A stretch of 47,797 nucleotides of DNA from Chloroflexota bacterium (GTDB lineage Bacteria; Chloroflexota; Dehalococcoidia; UBA2979), in assembly GCA_947470025.1 (NCBI GenBank), contig CANIRU010000006.1, positions 1 to 47,797 of the forward strand. The letters are read 5' to 3'. Below are positions 36,266 to 44,273 of the stretch, piece after piece (position 1 is the first letter of the stretch; each line of letters begins with the position of its first letter). A program made the translations under genes and the position numbers. The notes below the pieces were generated by a model. It made no database searches. It worked only from the letters and a program-made list of their open reading frames with translations, and was not told where the DNA came from.

Positions 36266-37072
36266 CTAGTAGACTACCGTCCGATCACGCTCGCTCGCGG
36301 CATCGATGGCCAGCGTCTCCCCGGTGATGCAATCGGCCTGCATTGAGCAGAGGAACAGCACAAGGTTCGCCGGGTCGGCCGACACGATGCGCCGTCCGAT
36401 CGGCGGGATGTTCCGCGCCTGCCGCGCCGCGGCCTCCTCCTCGGTGATCCCCTGTGCGTGCGCGATCTCCTTGATGCGCAATGCCTCGCGGTCGGAGTCG
36501 GAAGGGCCGCCCGGGTGCACGGCGTTCACGGTGATACCGTCCTTCGCGAGGTCGAGCGAGAAGGCCTTGGTCATGTTGATGATCGCGGCGTTCACCGCGC
36601 CGGCGCTGCCGCCTCCACCGATGCGCGAGGCGTTGCCGGCGATGTTGACGATGCGGCCCCAGTGGTTGCGCTGCATGATCGGGTGCACCGCGCGCATCGT
36701 GCGGAGGTAGCCGAACGTCTTCACGTCGAAGTGGCCGATCCAGTCCTCGTTCGACAGGTCGAGCGTGCCCCCGTACGGGAAACTCGCCGCCACGTTCACG
36801 AGGATGTCGATGCGGCCCATCTCGGCCTCCGCGGTCGAGACCATGCGGCGCACATCCTCGTCGCTCGACATGTCGGCGGAGATCGCCATGACCTTCACAC
36901 CGTGCGCGTCGCGGATCTGCTGCGCCGTCTCGTCGAGGAGGTTCTGACGCCGCGCGGTGATGCACACGTCGACGCCCTGACTCGCGAGCGCCATCGCACA
37001 GGCCCGGCCGATGCCGCGGCTCCCACCGGTGATGACGGCCTTCTTTCCAGCGATCCCATAGTCCACGCTCAT
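36266..37072 (-). CDS. SDR-fold protein lacking the YxxxK dyad
   Basis: Predicted 268-residue SDR. The cofactor motif TGGSRGIG is intact, but the NNAG motif reads NVAAS. At the catalytic YxxxK position, counted back from the conserved 'MTKAF', it has Ala157 and Asn161. Ser149 may remain. The rest ('GRIVNIAGNASR', 'VNAVHPGGPSDSDR') is well conserved. Other SDR subgroups lacking the dyad are known and may serve non-reductase roles. It is the first gene of the SDR-LLM-flavoprotein unit. The 422 bp to its right (37073-37494) hold no gene I can support apart from the 34-bp repeat at 37401. Confidence 0.85.
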   Translation of the reverse strand: MSVDYGIAGKKAVITGGSRGIGRACAMALASQGVDVCITARRQNLLDETAQQIRDAHGVKVMAISADMSSDEDVRRMVSTAEAEMGRIDILVNVAASFPYGGTLDLSNEDWIGHFDVKTFGYLRTMRAVHPIMQRNHWGRIVNIAGNASRIGGGGSAGAVNAAIINMTKAFSLDLAKDGITVNAVHPGGPSDSDREALRIKEIAHAQGITEEEAAARQARNIPPIGRRIVSADPANLVLFLCSMQADCITGETLAIDAASERDRTVVY

Positions 37073-37400
37073 CGGATGGCTCTCCCTGACTGTTGATCAC
37101 GAGCGACCCGCGGACTGTAACGCAGCGCGGACACGACGGTTCTCCGAAGAGGAATTGGCACCCCTCGCACTGCGGTGGTCAGAATGGATCGCGCATGGGA
37201 TTACCGACGCGGAATCCATCTCCGCGTCGCTATTCGCAGCGCCGCAGACGGCGACACCGCAGCCGGCCGCGATTGGCGGGGGAGCGCATAGTCGCTCCGA
37301 TGGAGGATGCGAAAGCTCGCTCCCGAGCGGGGGCGACCGTCAGCGGGCCGGTGCCAATGACTCGTCGCACGTCGCGGATCGGGTCACCGCTGCACGAGCA

Positions 37401-37434
37401 TCGGTATGTCCGCGCAACGCTCACAAGCGATTTG
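37401..37434 (+). repeat. 34-bp imperfect direct repeat, copy 1
   Basis: Matches 43420-43453 at 28 of 34 positions ('tcggtatgtccgcgcaacg' versus 'ccggtatgtctgctcaatg', both followed by 'gctcacaa'). Both copies are intergenic and flank the cyclic-di-GMP region. Nature unknown. Confidence 0.5.
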
Positions 37435-37494
37435 CGGGTCCCGCTTCCGGGTGGCGTTCCCGCTATGAACGGAAAATGTCGGCGGTTGCCGCAA

Positions 37495-38496
37495 TCAAGC
37501 CGTTCGCCGAGGGCGGTCCGGTGCCGAACCTACCCGAGCACCCGAACAAGCGCGCTTGGCAGCCAACATCCGCAGGTCAGCTTCGGCGAGGGCATCGGTC
37601 AGTCCCCTGGAAGGGTGCCTGACACAGACGCCGACTGAGGCGTCGACCGACACGCCATGGAGCACCGAGTTGATCCGGCTGAGTTCGGCACCTTCGTCAG
37701 CGGACCCGACGAGGATGAGTCCGAACTCATCACCTCCGAGCCGCGCCACCACGTCGGTTGAACGCGCGGCTACGCGCAGTGCTGCAGCGGCCCGCTTGAT
37801 GAGGCGGTCCCCTTCAGCGTGACCGGCGAAATCGTTTGTCCGCTTGAGGCCGTCGAGGTCAATGATCGCGATGGACGCGGGATCTCCGTAGCGTCGGCAG
37901 CGATCTTCTTCCCGTTCGAGCAGCGAGTCCCACCCTCGTCGGTTGAGCAATCCCGTGAGGGCGTCCGTCATCGACTCCACCTCCGCGCGCTCTCGCAGGC
38001 GGCGCTCGGCGTCGGCTGTCCGTTCCCGGATGAGGATGTTGCCGAGCAGTCCGGCGAGTAGCTCGACGAGTGGTTGGTCCTCGATGATCGACGCGGGCAT
38101 CGGTGTCTGGTTGATCGCGCAGAGCGTGCCGAACATCTCGCCACCAGCGAAGATCGGAACCCCGACATACGCCCCAATGGTGACCTGGCGACCAATCGGT
38201 GCCGCAGCGTACGCGGGGACTCGAGCGGAGTCGGGAGCGACCCTCGGCCCAAGCCCGATGACCATCTGCGAGCAGAAGGAATCTGACCAGCGGAACAGGT
38301 CGCCGGCCGCCACGCCGTAGTCTCGGTCGTCCGCCGTGAGCACGATCCAGTCATCCCCATTGGTCCGAGTCACCATCCAGAGTCCGAACCCCAGCCGCCC
38401 CCTCAAGTAGGCGAGGACTGCCCGCGCGGCGGTCTGGAAGTCGCTCGAGAGCAGCTGTTCGGTGGCGAAAGGCACAGTTCGGGTTGGTGCATCCAT
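37495..38496 (-). CDS. GAF-GGDEF diguanylate cyclase
   Basis: Predicted 333-residue cytoplasmic protein. Residues about 15-160 form a GAF sensor domain ('IGAYVGVPIFAGGEMFGTLCAINQ'). Residues about 175-320 form a GGDEF domain with 'DALTGLLNRRGWDSLL', an intact active site GGDEF at 254-258 and an inhibitory-site motif RSTD (245-248) five residues before it. It should make cyclic di-GMP with product feedback. There is no clear Shine-Dalgarno at the ATG, so the transcript may be leaderless. The C-terminal end is Arg-rich. It lies next to a membrane GGDEF-HD-GYP gene running the other way. Confidence 0.9.
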   Translation of the reverse strand: MDAPTRTVPFATEQLLSSDFQTAARAVLAYLRGRLGFGLWMVTRTNGDDWIVLTADDRDYGVAAGDLFRWSDSFCSQMVIGLGPRVAPDSARVPAYAAAPIGRQVTIGAYVGVPIFAGGEMFGTLCAINQTPMPASIIEDQPLVELLAGLLGNILIRERTADAERRLRERAEVESMTDALTGLLNRRGWDSLLEREEDRCRRYGDPASIAIIDLDGLKRTNDFAGHAEGDRLIKRAAAALRVAARSTDVVARLGGDEFGLILVGSADEGAELSRINSVLHGVSVDASVGVCVRHPSRGLTDALAEADLRMLAAKRACSGARVGSAPDRPRRTA

Positions 38497-38524
38497 GCGG
38501 ATAGCATCGGCTGGCTTCGGTGGG

Positions 38525-38636
38525 CTCTGAAGAGCACGGGCTTCAGGGTCGTCGGGCGCGAGCTAATGAGACGCCCGCCGAGTAGGACGATCGGACCACT
38601 GGTCGAGGAATTGGCGTGCGATCGCCTGATGTCCAG
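38525..38636. repeat. 112-bp direct repeat, copy R1
   Basis: About 96% identical to 41510-41620, with four substitutions and one single-base gap. On the minus strand it encodes the same last 22 or so residues (GHQAIARQFLDQW...RRASH) plus TAG as the end of the GAF gene at 41547, but no open frame continues upstream. It is therefore a gene-tail duplicate lying between the two GGDEF genes. Confidence 0.85.
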
Positions 38637-38753
38637 CTCCGTGCTTCGCGAGCGTGGCGGGCGCAACACTGGTGACTTCTCTACTCTTGGCCCGGGTTCG
38701 TATGCCGACAATTGGGAGGAATCAGTCCCGTTCAAGCCGCCAAGGGCATCCCA

Positions 38754-41294
38754 ATGTCGAACACCGAATTCAACATCGCTGCGGAACAGCCACCGGTGTC
38801 GAGAAATTGGTCGGCCCCGCTTTGGTCGTTCGGTGTGCTTGCGCTGGCGTGGTTCACGCTATCTGCCGTTCTGATCACGTTCCAACCGCTGCCTGAGGGC
38901 ATGCAGCACGCCTTCGCTTCGTTGTCCGGGATTCCGTCCATGCTCGCAGCCGCTATCGCCGCGGCATTCGCGGCAGCGCGGGCGCGCGGCAGCGTGCGGC
39001 GTGGCTGGTGGCTCATCGCAGTCGCCGCCCTGTGTTCCGCGATCGGTGACGGCATCTGGGCACTCTATGACTTGGCGCTGGGGATATCGGATCCGTTCCC
39101 ATCACCGGCAGATGCGTTCTACCTTTCGGTCATCCCGCTGTTTCTCGTCGGCATCTTCTTGCTCTCATCCGCGCGAAGCACGCTCGGTCAGTTCCGTACT
39201 GGCCTGGATGCAGCGGTGCTACTCGCTGCCGCCCTCGCTGTCGGATGGTCGGCGATCATCGATCCCACGTTCGCCGCGAGCGAAGCGAGTACGCCGCAAC
39301 GAGTGTTGAGTGCGGCTTATCCTGCGGCTGACATCGTGCTGTTGTGGGCGCTTGTCGTCGCCGTCAGAAGGCAGCGAGAACGGCGCGCGTTCATCGTGCT
39401 GGCCTCGCTTACCCTCGGGCTGACGGTGTTCGCGAGTGGCGACCTTGGGTTCGCCTATCTCTCGCTCCAGCAGACCTATGCAAGTGGCGCGATCGTAGAC
39501 CTGGGATGGTCGGCTGGCTTCTTGCTGATCGCCTGCGCTGCAGTCCTCCAAACGCGCTGGCAGTCTGATCTCGAGCCGGAACTGGGCGATCGTGTCGCGC
39601 CGATGTGGCGCAATGCGATACCGCTCGGCATGCTGCTCGCGCTCGTAGGATGGGTGTTGGTGAGCGACGCGGCTGGGGCACCACGACATGATCCCGTCGT
39701 CATCCTGCTGGTGGGAGCCGGTCTCCTGGGGGTCACGGTCAGGCAGATCGTGGTCCTCTCGGATAACGCCACGTTGAACGCGAGCCTCGACCGCCGGGTG
39801 CGCGACCGGACGCGCGAATTGCAGACCACGGTCGACCTCACGCGCGATCTCGCCTCCGCCCGCACGGTAGACGATGTGCTTGCCGCAGTGGGCGGGGCCC
39901 TGCGCCACGCGGTAGGCGGTGAGGTCACGCGTGTGCACCGGCTATCGGCGCAGGCCAGGCAGAAGGCTCGGTCGCTGCCAGAGGGAACGGGGCCGGTCCA
40001 CTCTGGACTCCAGTATGACCCAGAGACCGGTGTTCTCGTTGCTGGCGTCGGCCGTCCTGACCCACTCGGCTGGGTGGAGGTCAGTGGCGTATCGCGCCCG
40101 CCTCACCGGACGGCAGCCATTGAGGCGTTGGTCGTCGGCGCCGGGATCGCCATAGAGAATGCGACCCTCTTCGATCAGGCACGCCATGACGCGACCCACG
40201 ACCTTGTCACGGGATTGGTCAACCAGCGCCAGTTCTATGATGGCCTACGTGCGGCACTCGATGACCCGGCCCGCGGCGAGGCGGGGGTCTCCGTCGCCGT
40301 GCTCGACATCGACGACTTTCGACTGTTCAACGAGACGTATGGGCGTCTCCAGGGCGACAACGTGCTCAAATTGGTAGCGCGGGTGCTCCGTGGCCGGATG
40401 CCGCGCGGGGGGATCGCGGCGCGCTCCGGTGGCGATGAATTCGCACTGCTGCTCCCCTTCGGCCGCTCCGAGAGCGTCGCGTTCCTAAGCCGGCTCCAGG
40501 GGGCGATCGAACGCGTCCGCATCCGGCTCCCGCAGTCGACCGTGCCGGTGCGCCTCAGTTGTGGGTTGTCGTCGTTCCCAGAGGATGGTGCCACCGCGCA
40601 CGCCTTGCTGGTCGGCGCCGGTGACAATGTGCTTCACGCCAAACGGACCGGCGTCCCCACCGTCACCACGCCGAATCTCGGAGGCCAAACAGGCGGGGGC
40701 AACTATGCGGTACTGGTCGGCCTGATCACGGCGATCGATCGCCGAGACAACTACACGAGGGAGCATTGCGAGATGGTCTCCGACTACGCAGGGCGCCTGG
40801 CACACAAGCTCGGGCTCTCGAGCGAGACGCAACACACCGTCGCAATCGCCGGGATGCTGCATGACGTCGGGAAGATCGTCATTCCCGACCATATTCTGCG
40901 AAAGCCGAGCCGGCTGACGGAGGACGAGTACACGGTGATGAAGCAGCATGTCAATGTTGCCGCCGGACTGATCGTCGATGTGCCGAATCGTGACGAAGTG
41001 GTGGACGGCGTCGTCCACCACCACGAGCGATGGGATGGGACCGGCTATGCGAAGGGACTGCGGGGCGAGGCGATCCCGTATGTCGCCCGGATCGTCTCCG
41101 TTGTGGATCTCTACTCCGCCATGACGCTTGATCGCTCCTACCGGAAGGGCCTGTCCCCGCAGGCGGCCTTGGAGGAGCTGCGAAGAGCCGCAGGTACCCA
41201 GTTGGACCCCACGGTCACCGCAGCATTCATCGATATGGTCGAGGCTGAGTCGGCACTGGGGCAGGTGGGGGACATGCGACGGCACGTCGCCTGA
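38754..41294 (+). CDS. membrane GGDEF-HD-GYP protein (dual cyclic-di-GMP enzyme)
   Basis: Predicted 846-residue protein. The ATG at 38754 with AAGGGC upstream is preferred over TTG 38712. The first 310 residues contain about eight transmembrane helices, an MASE-like sensor, followed by a helix and a GAF-like region. A GGDEF domain has SGGDEF at residues 559-563 but no RxxD inhibitory site. The C-terminal HD-GYP phosphodiesterase has HD at 703-704 and 'HHHERWDGTGYAKGL', where the usual GYP is GYA. Both activities may be present. It is divergent from the GAF-GGDEF gene. Few CCTCGA words occur in it, unlike most of the window. Confidence 0.9.
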   Translation: MSNTEFNIAAEQPPVSRNWSAPLWSFGVLALAWFTLSAVLITFQPLPEGMQHAFASLSGIPSMLAAAIAAAFAAARARGSVRRGWWLIAVAALCSAIGDGIWALYDLALGISDPFPSPADAFYLSVIPLFLVGIFLLSSARSTLGQFRTGLDAAVLLAAALAVGWSAIIDPTFAASEASTPQRVLSAAYPAADIVLLWALVVAVRRQRERRAFIVLASLTLGLTVFASGDLGFAYLSLQQTYASGAIVDLGWSAGFLLIACAAVLQTRWQSDLEPELGDRVAPMWRNAIPLGMLLALVGWVLVSDAAGAPRHDPVVILLVGAGLLGVTVRQIVVLSDNATLNASLDRRVRDRTRELQTTVDLTRDLASARTVDDVLAAVGGALRHAVGGEVTRVHRLSAQARQKARSLPEGTGPVHSGLQYDPETGVLVAGVGRPDPLGWVEVSGVSRPPHRTAAIEALVVGAGIAIENATLFDQARHDATHDLVTGLVNQRQFYDGLRAALDDPARGEAGVSVAVLDIDDFRLFNETYGRLQGDNVLKLVARVLRGRMPRGGIAARSGGDEFALLLPFGRSESVAFLSRLQGAIERVRIRLPQSTVPVRLSCGLSSFPEDGATAHALLVGAGDNVLHAKRTGVPTVTTPNLGGQTGGGNYAVLVGLITAIDRRDNYTREHCEMVSDYAGRLAHKLGLSSETQHTVAIAGMLHDVGKIVIPDHILRKPSRLTEDEYTVMKQHVNVAAGLIVDVPNRDEVVDGVVHHHERWDGTGYAKGLRGEAIPYVARIVSVVDLYSAMTLDRSYRKGLSPQAALEELRRAAGTQLDPTVTAAFIDMVEAESALGQVGDMRRHVA

Positions 41295-41509
41295 GCCAAT
41301 CGCTCGCGGCAGGCGACGGCGCAGCCGCGTGGCCTTGATGCGCGGGTAGGGCGACATCCCCTCGGGACAGGGGGCCGAGCCGCGCGGAGCGCGAGCGGGG
41401 ATCTGGGGGCGACTGCTCGGGCAAGGCTAGCGGTTCGGCGGATAGAAGGCCTGCCGGCTCAGGCAGGAGTCTGGCTCAGACTTTCCAACGAGCGCCTCCA
41501 GAGGGTGGA

Positions 41510-41620
41510 CTCTGAGGAGCACGGGCTTCGGGTCGTCGGGCGCGAGCTAATGAGACGCCCGCCGAGTAGGAAGATCGGGCCACTGGTCGAGGAATTGGCG
41601 TGCGATCACCTGATGTCCAG
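41510..41620. repeat. 112-bp direct repeat, copy R2
   Basis: Overlaps the last 24 codons and stop of the GAF gene (minus strand) and runs 37 bp beyond it. It is nearly identical to 38525-38636. The pair flanks the membrane GGDEF-HD-GYP gene. The rest of 41295-41509 holds nothing I recognise. Confidence 0.85.
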
Positions 41621-42203
41621 ATTCAACTTTCGTGAGCGTGCTGAGCGCCATGCGGGCTGCAGCCACTTGCTGCCGAAGTTCTTCGTTTTCGTTCCGCAGC
41701 CCGTTGACCTCAAGTTCGGCCACCACTCGGCGCGCGAGAACGGTGAGCGCCCGGAGTTGTGCTGCCGTGAGGTCGCGATGCTCCCGGTCGATGACACAGA
41801 GCGTGCCAACGGCGTTGCCGGCGCTAGTAACGAGTGGAGCCCCTGCGTAGAACCGGATTCCGGGATCGCCGGTGACCAGAGGATTGGTTCGAAATCGCTC
41901 GTCCGCGGTCGCATCCGGTACGACGAGCGGCTCGGAGGTGTCCAGGATTGCGTACGCGCAGAATGCGACATCCCGTGACAGTTCGGGGGCATCCAGTCCG
42001 ACGCGGGACTTGAACCACTGCCGCTTCTCGTCCACGAGGCTGACGAGGGCAATCGGCGTCCCGCAAATCTCCGCGGCCAGCGCCGTGATGTCGTCGTAGG
42101 GCTGCTCCGGCAGCGTGTCGAGAATGCGGAACGCCTGTAGTTCCAGCAGGCGCTCGACTTCGTTGCTGGGCAGCGGTGCCGGCTTTGCGCCAGATTCGGT
42201 CAC
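41547..42203 (-). CDS. stand-alone GAF-domain sensor protein
   Basis: Predicted 218-residue protein. The GTG at 42203 is chosen because GAAGGA lies 8 nt before it. The longer open frame upstream lacks protein character. Residues about 10-165 form a GAF domain of the type found before histidine kinases and GGDEF domains ('ERLLELQAFRILDTLPEQPYDDI', 'GIRFYAGAPLVTSAGNAVGTLCVID'), then a short coiled coil ('LRNENEELRQQVAAARMAL') and a basic tail. There is no output domain, so it may oligomerise with or regulate the neighbouring enzymes. The 359 bp to its right (42204-42562) contain no gene I can support. Confidence 0.85.
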   Translation of the reverse strand: MTESGAKPAPLPSNEVERLLELQAFRILDTLPEQPYDDITALAAEICGTPIALVSLVDEKRQWFKSRVGLDAPELSRDVAFCAYAILDTSEPLVVPDATADERFRTNPLVTGDPGIRFYAGAPLVTSAGNAVGTLCVIDREHRDLTAAQLRALTVLARRVVAELEVNGLRNENEELRQQVAAARMALSTLTKVESGHQVIARQFLDQWPDLPTRRASH

Positions 42204-42562
42204 GGCTTCGATCCTTCGCGGAAACACCAAGTGCTCCCTCAATGATCGGGGAGGCGGCATCTGGCCGCCACTCTCGTCGCTCTGCACGCGCATGCCCGGT
42301 GAGTCAGGCGCAGGTGAGAGTCCGTGGCGAGGACAACGACAGAGCGGGGTCCCCGGGTTCTGCTTGTCGGGGCCGAGAGGGGCGGAGGCTTCGGCTAAGC
42401 AGTCATCTACCGGGTCACGAACATGGGAGAGTGTGTTCAACGGCGACGAAATCGAGACGATGCCGTTCATGCTGAGGATCGAGTTCGGCCCGCGCCCGTG
42501 AGTGCGCCTACACTGAACCTCCCGCGCCGTGCGTTGGGTCTTTTCGATGTATGGGGGGCAGT

Positions 42563-43306
42563 ATGACTGGGCCTGAAACCATCGAACCCGGAAGAATGGG
42601 CGCCGCGCATGCCCTCGAACCGCACCAAGGCTCGGTCGCAGGTCGACTGAACTGGCTTCGTGCCGGCGTACTCGGTGCCAACGATGGAATCATTTCCATC
42701 GCTGGACTTGTGATCGGCGTCGCCGCTGCGACGGCTGGCCGCACCGAGATCGCCACTGCCGGTGTCGCTGGCTTGGTCGCGGGCGCGGTGTCCATGGCAT
42801 TGGGCGAGTACGTCTCGGTCAGCAGTCAGCGAGATACCGAGCGCGCGCTTATCGATCGGGAGCGACGCGAACTAGCGACTGCCCCGGAGGCTGAACTTGC
42901 CGAGCTGGTTGGACTGCTTCGGCAGCGGGGCCTTAGTGATGAAAGCGCCGCGACGACAGCCCGAGAACTGACCGAGCGCGATGCGCTCAAGGCACACCTG
43001 AGCTTCGAGCTCGGAATCGACGGAGAAGAGCTGTCAAACCAATGGATCGCGGCCGGCTCGTCGGCGGTCGCGTTTGCGGTTGGGGCAGTCGGGCCTCTGG
43101 TGACAATCCTCGTGTTGCCTCCCTCGCTCAGGATCCCGGTGACCTTCTTAGCGGTCCTCGTTGCACTCGTCGTGACCGGCTGGGTCAGCGCGCATCTTGG
43201 CGATGCCCCCAAGCGTGCTGCTGTTCTCCGGCTGGTGATTGGAGGGGCGCTGGCTATGGCAGTGACCTTCGGTATTGGGTACCTGTTCGGCGTGGCCACC
43301 GGCTGA
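42563..43306 (+). CDS. VIT1/CCC1-family transporter
   Basis: Predicted 247-residue membrane protein of the VIT1/CCC1 iron/manganese transporter family. The N-terminal 'LNWLRAGVLGANDGIISIAGLVIGVAAA' is the family hallmark, and 'GAVSMALGEYVSVSSQRDTERA' follows. A cytoplasmic helical metal-binding segment rich in Glu (residues about 95-150) separates it from three C-terminal helices. ATG 42563 has GGGGGG upstream. It appears monocistronic and exports Fe or Mn if it acts like its relatives. Confidence 0.92.
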   Translation: MTGPETIEPGRMGAAHALEPHQGSVAGRLNWLRAGVLGANDGIISIAGLVIGVAAATAGRTEIATAGVAGLVAGAVSMALGEYVSVSSQRDTERALIDRERRELATAPEAELAELVGLLRQRGLSDESAATTARELTERDALKAHLSFELGIDGEELSNQWIAAGSSAVAFAVGAVGPLVTILVLPPSLRIPVTFLAVLVALVVTGWVSAHLGDAPKRAAVLRLVIGGALAMAVTFGIGYLFGVATG

Positions 43307-43419
43307 GGTCGCTTCGAGCCGACGTCGTTAGGTGAACGTGACGGACGGGCTTGAACTCGGACAGCGCGTGCGGGGTGATCAGCTCGAAACGCATCTAATG
43401 CGTCGATCCTCCGGGTTCA

Positions 43420-43453
43420 CCGGTATGTCTGCTCAATGCTCACAAACGATGTG
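43420..43453 (+). repeat. 34-bp imperfect direct repeat, copy 2
   Basis: Partner of 37401-37434. It lies in the 202-bp gap between the VIT1-like gene and the DUF1365 gene, which otherwise holds only a small hairpin near 43390. Confidence 0.5.
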
Positions 43454-43508
43454 AACCGTCCCGGCGTCCATGTTCGACTGGTTTGTGGGCTGAGGGACTG
43501 ATTGAGAT

Positions 43509-44273
43509 CTAGGGTGTGCGCCCGTAGCGATGCCACGGAACCCCGCGTCTCCACAGGCGGATCGCATGCCAGAAGATGAGCACTGAGGTCTTCAGTGGCA
43601 TCAGTGGATCGCTCGCGAGCAACCGCAGCAGGCTGCGGTTGGTCAGCGGCACCCGGCGCACCTGTAGTTGCGCGACCAGGACCGGTTCGTCGCCCTCGTC
43701 CTCACGGATCGTGACCGCCAGCTGCTCGTCGTCCTCTCGGACGAGGAGTTCGTAGCGGGCGGCCGCAGCGATGAAGGGCGAGACGTACATCCGCTTGTCC
43801 TGCGCGCCCTTGAAGACCGGGCCGCCGCCTGCGACCGGCAGGAAGTCGTAGACCTCGCGATCACCATGTGTGTTGTGCACCTCGGCGAGCACCGCGCGCA
43901 GCGTGCCCGCCGCATCGTGGCAGAGATAAAACGACACCGGGTTGAACACGTACCCGAGTATGCGCGGGTACGAGATGAGCGTGACGCGCATCTGAGCCGG
44001 ATCGAAGCCGTGCGATTCTAGCCCCCGAGACACCGATGTCCGAAGATCCTCGCCGTCACCCTCGAGGTGATCGACGTCCCGCAGCTCGAGCAGGTTGCGG
44101 CGGTTGAACGAGAGCAGCGGAAGTCGGCGGTGCACCGCAGCACGCTCATCGAGATCGAGCGCGAGGTACCACACGTGGTGAGTGAAGTCATACGTCGCAA
44201 CCCGGCTACGCCGGTGCCGGATCGTGCCGACGAGGAAGTGCGAGCGGAGCTGCTCTGGCTCGTTCGTCACCAC
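43509..44273 (-). CDS. DUF1365 family protein
   Basis: Predicted 254-residue protein of DUF1365 ('VGTIRHRRSRVATYDFTHHVWYLALDLDE', 'RILGYVFNPVSFYLCHD', 'AEVHNTHGDREVYD'). Its molecular function is unknown. In many bacteria it is encoded with an FAD oxidoreductase and a cyclopropane-fatty-acid-synthase-like methyltransferase, so a role in modifying membrane fatty acids is assumed. The start GTG at 44273 (or 44270) overlaps the stop of the FAD oxidoreductase gene, showing translational coupling. It is the last gene of the four-gene unit. Confidence 0.9.
   Translation of the reverse strand: MVTNEPEQLRSHFLVGTIRHRRSRVATYDFTHHVWYLALDLDERAAVHRRLPLLSFNRRNLLELRDVDHLEGDGEDLRTSVSRGLESHGFDPAQMRVTLISYPRILGYVFNPVSFYLCHDAAGTLRAVLAEVHNTHGDREVYDFLPVAGGGPVFKGAQDKRMYVSPFIAAAARYELLVREDDEQLAVTIREDEGDEPVLVAQLQVRRVPLTNRSLLRLLASDPLMPLKTSVLIFWHAIRLWRRGVPWHRYGRTP

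Noticed and set aside
37093-37638. Plus-strand frame of 181 codons upstream of the GAF-GGDEF gene
   Set aside because: Its 3' part is antisense to the GGDEF gene and the product is Arg/Pro-rich without any pattern.
38403-38735. Minus-strand frame of 110 codons across repeat R1
   Set aside because: It reads the repeat in a frame different from the coding frame of R2, and overlaps the start of the GAF-GGDEF gene.
42204-42562. Possible cyclic-di-GMP (GEMM) riboswitch before the VIT1-like gene
   Set aside because: A few short matches to the second stem exist, but the conserved start and A-rich core of GEMM-I are absent.
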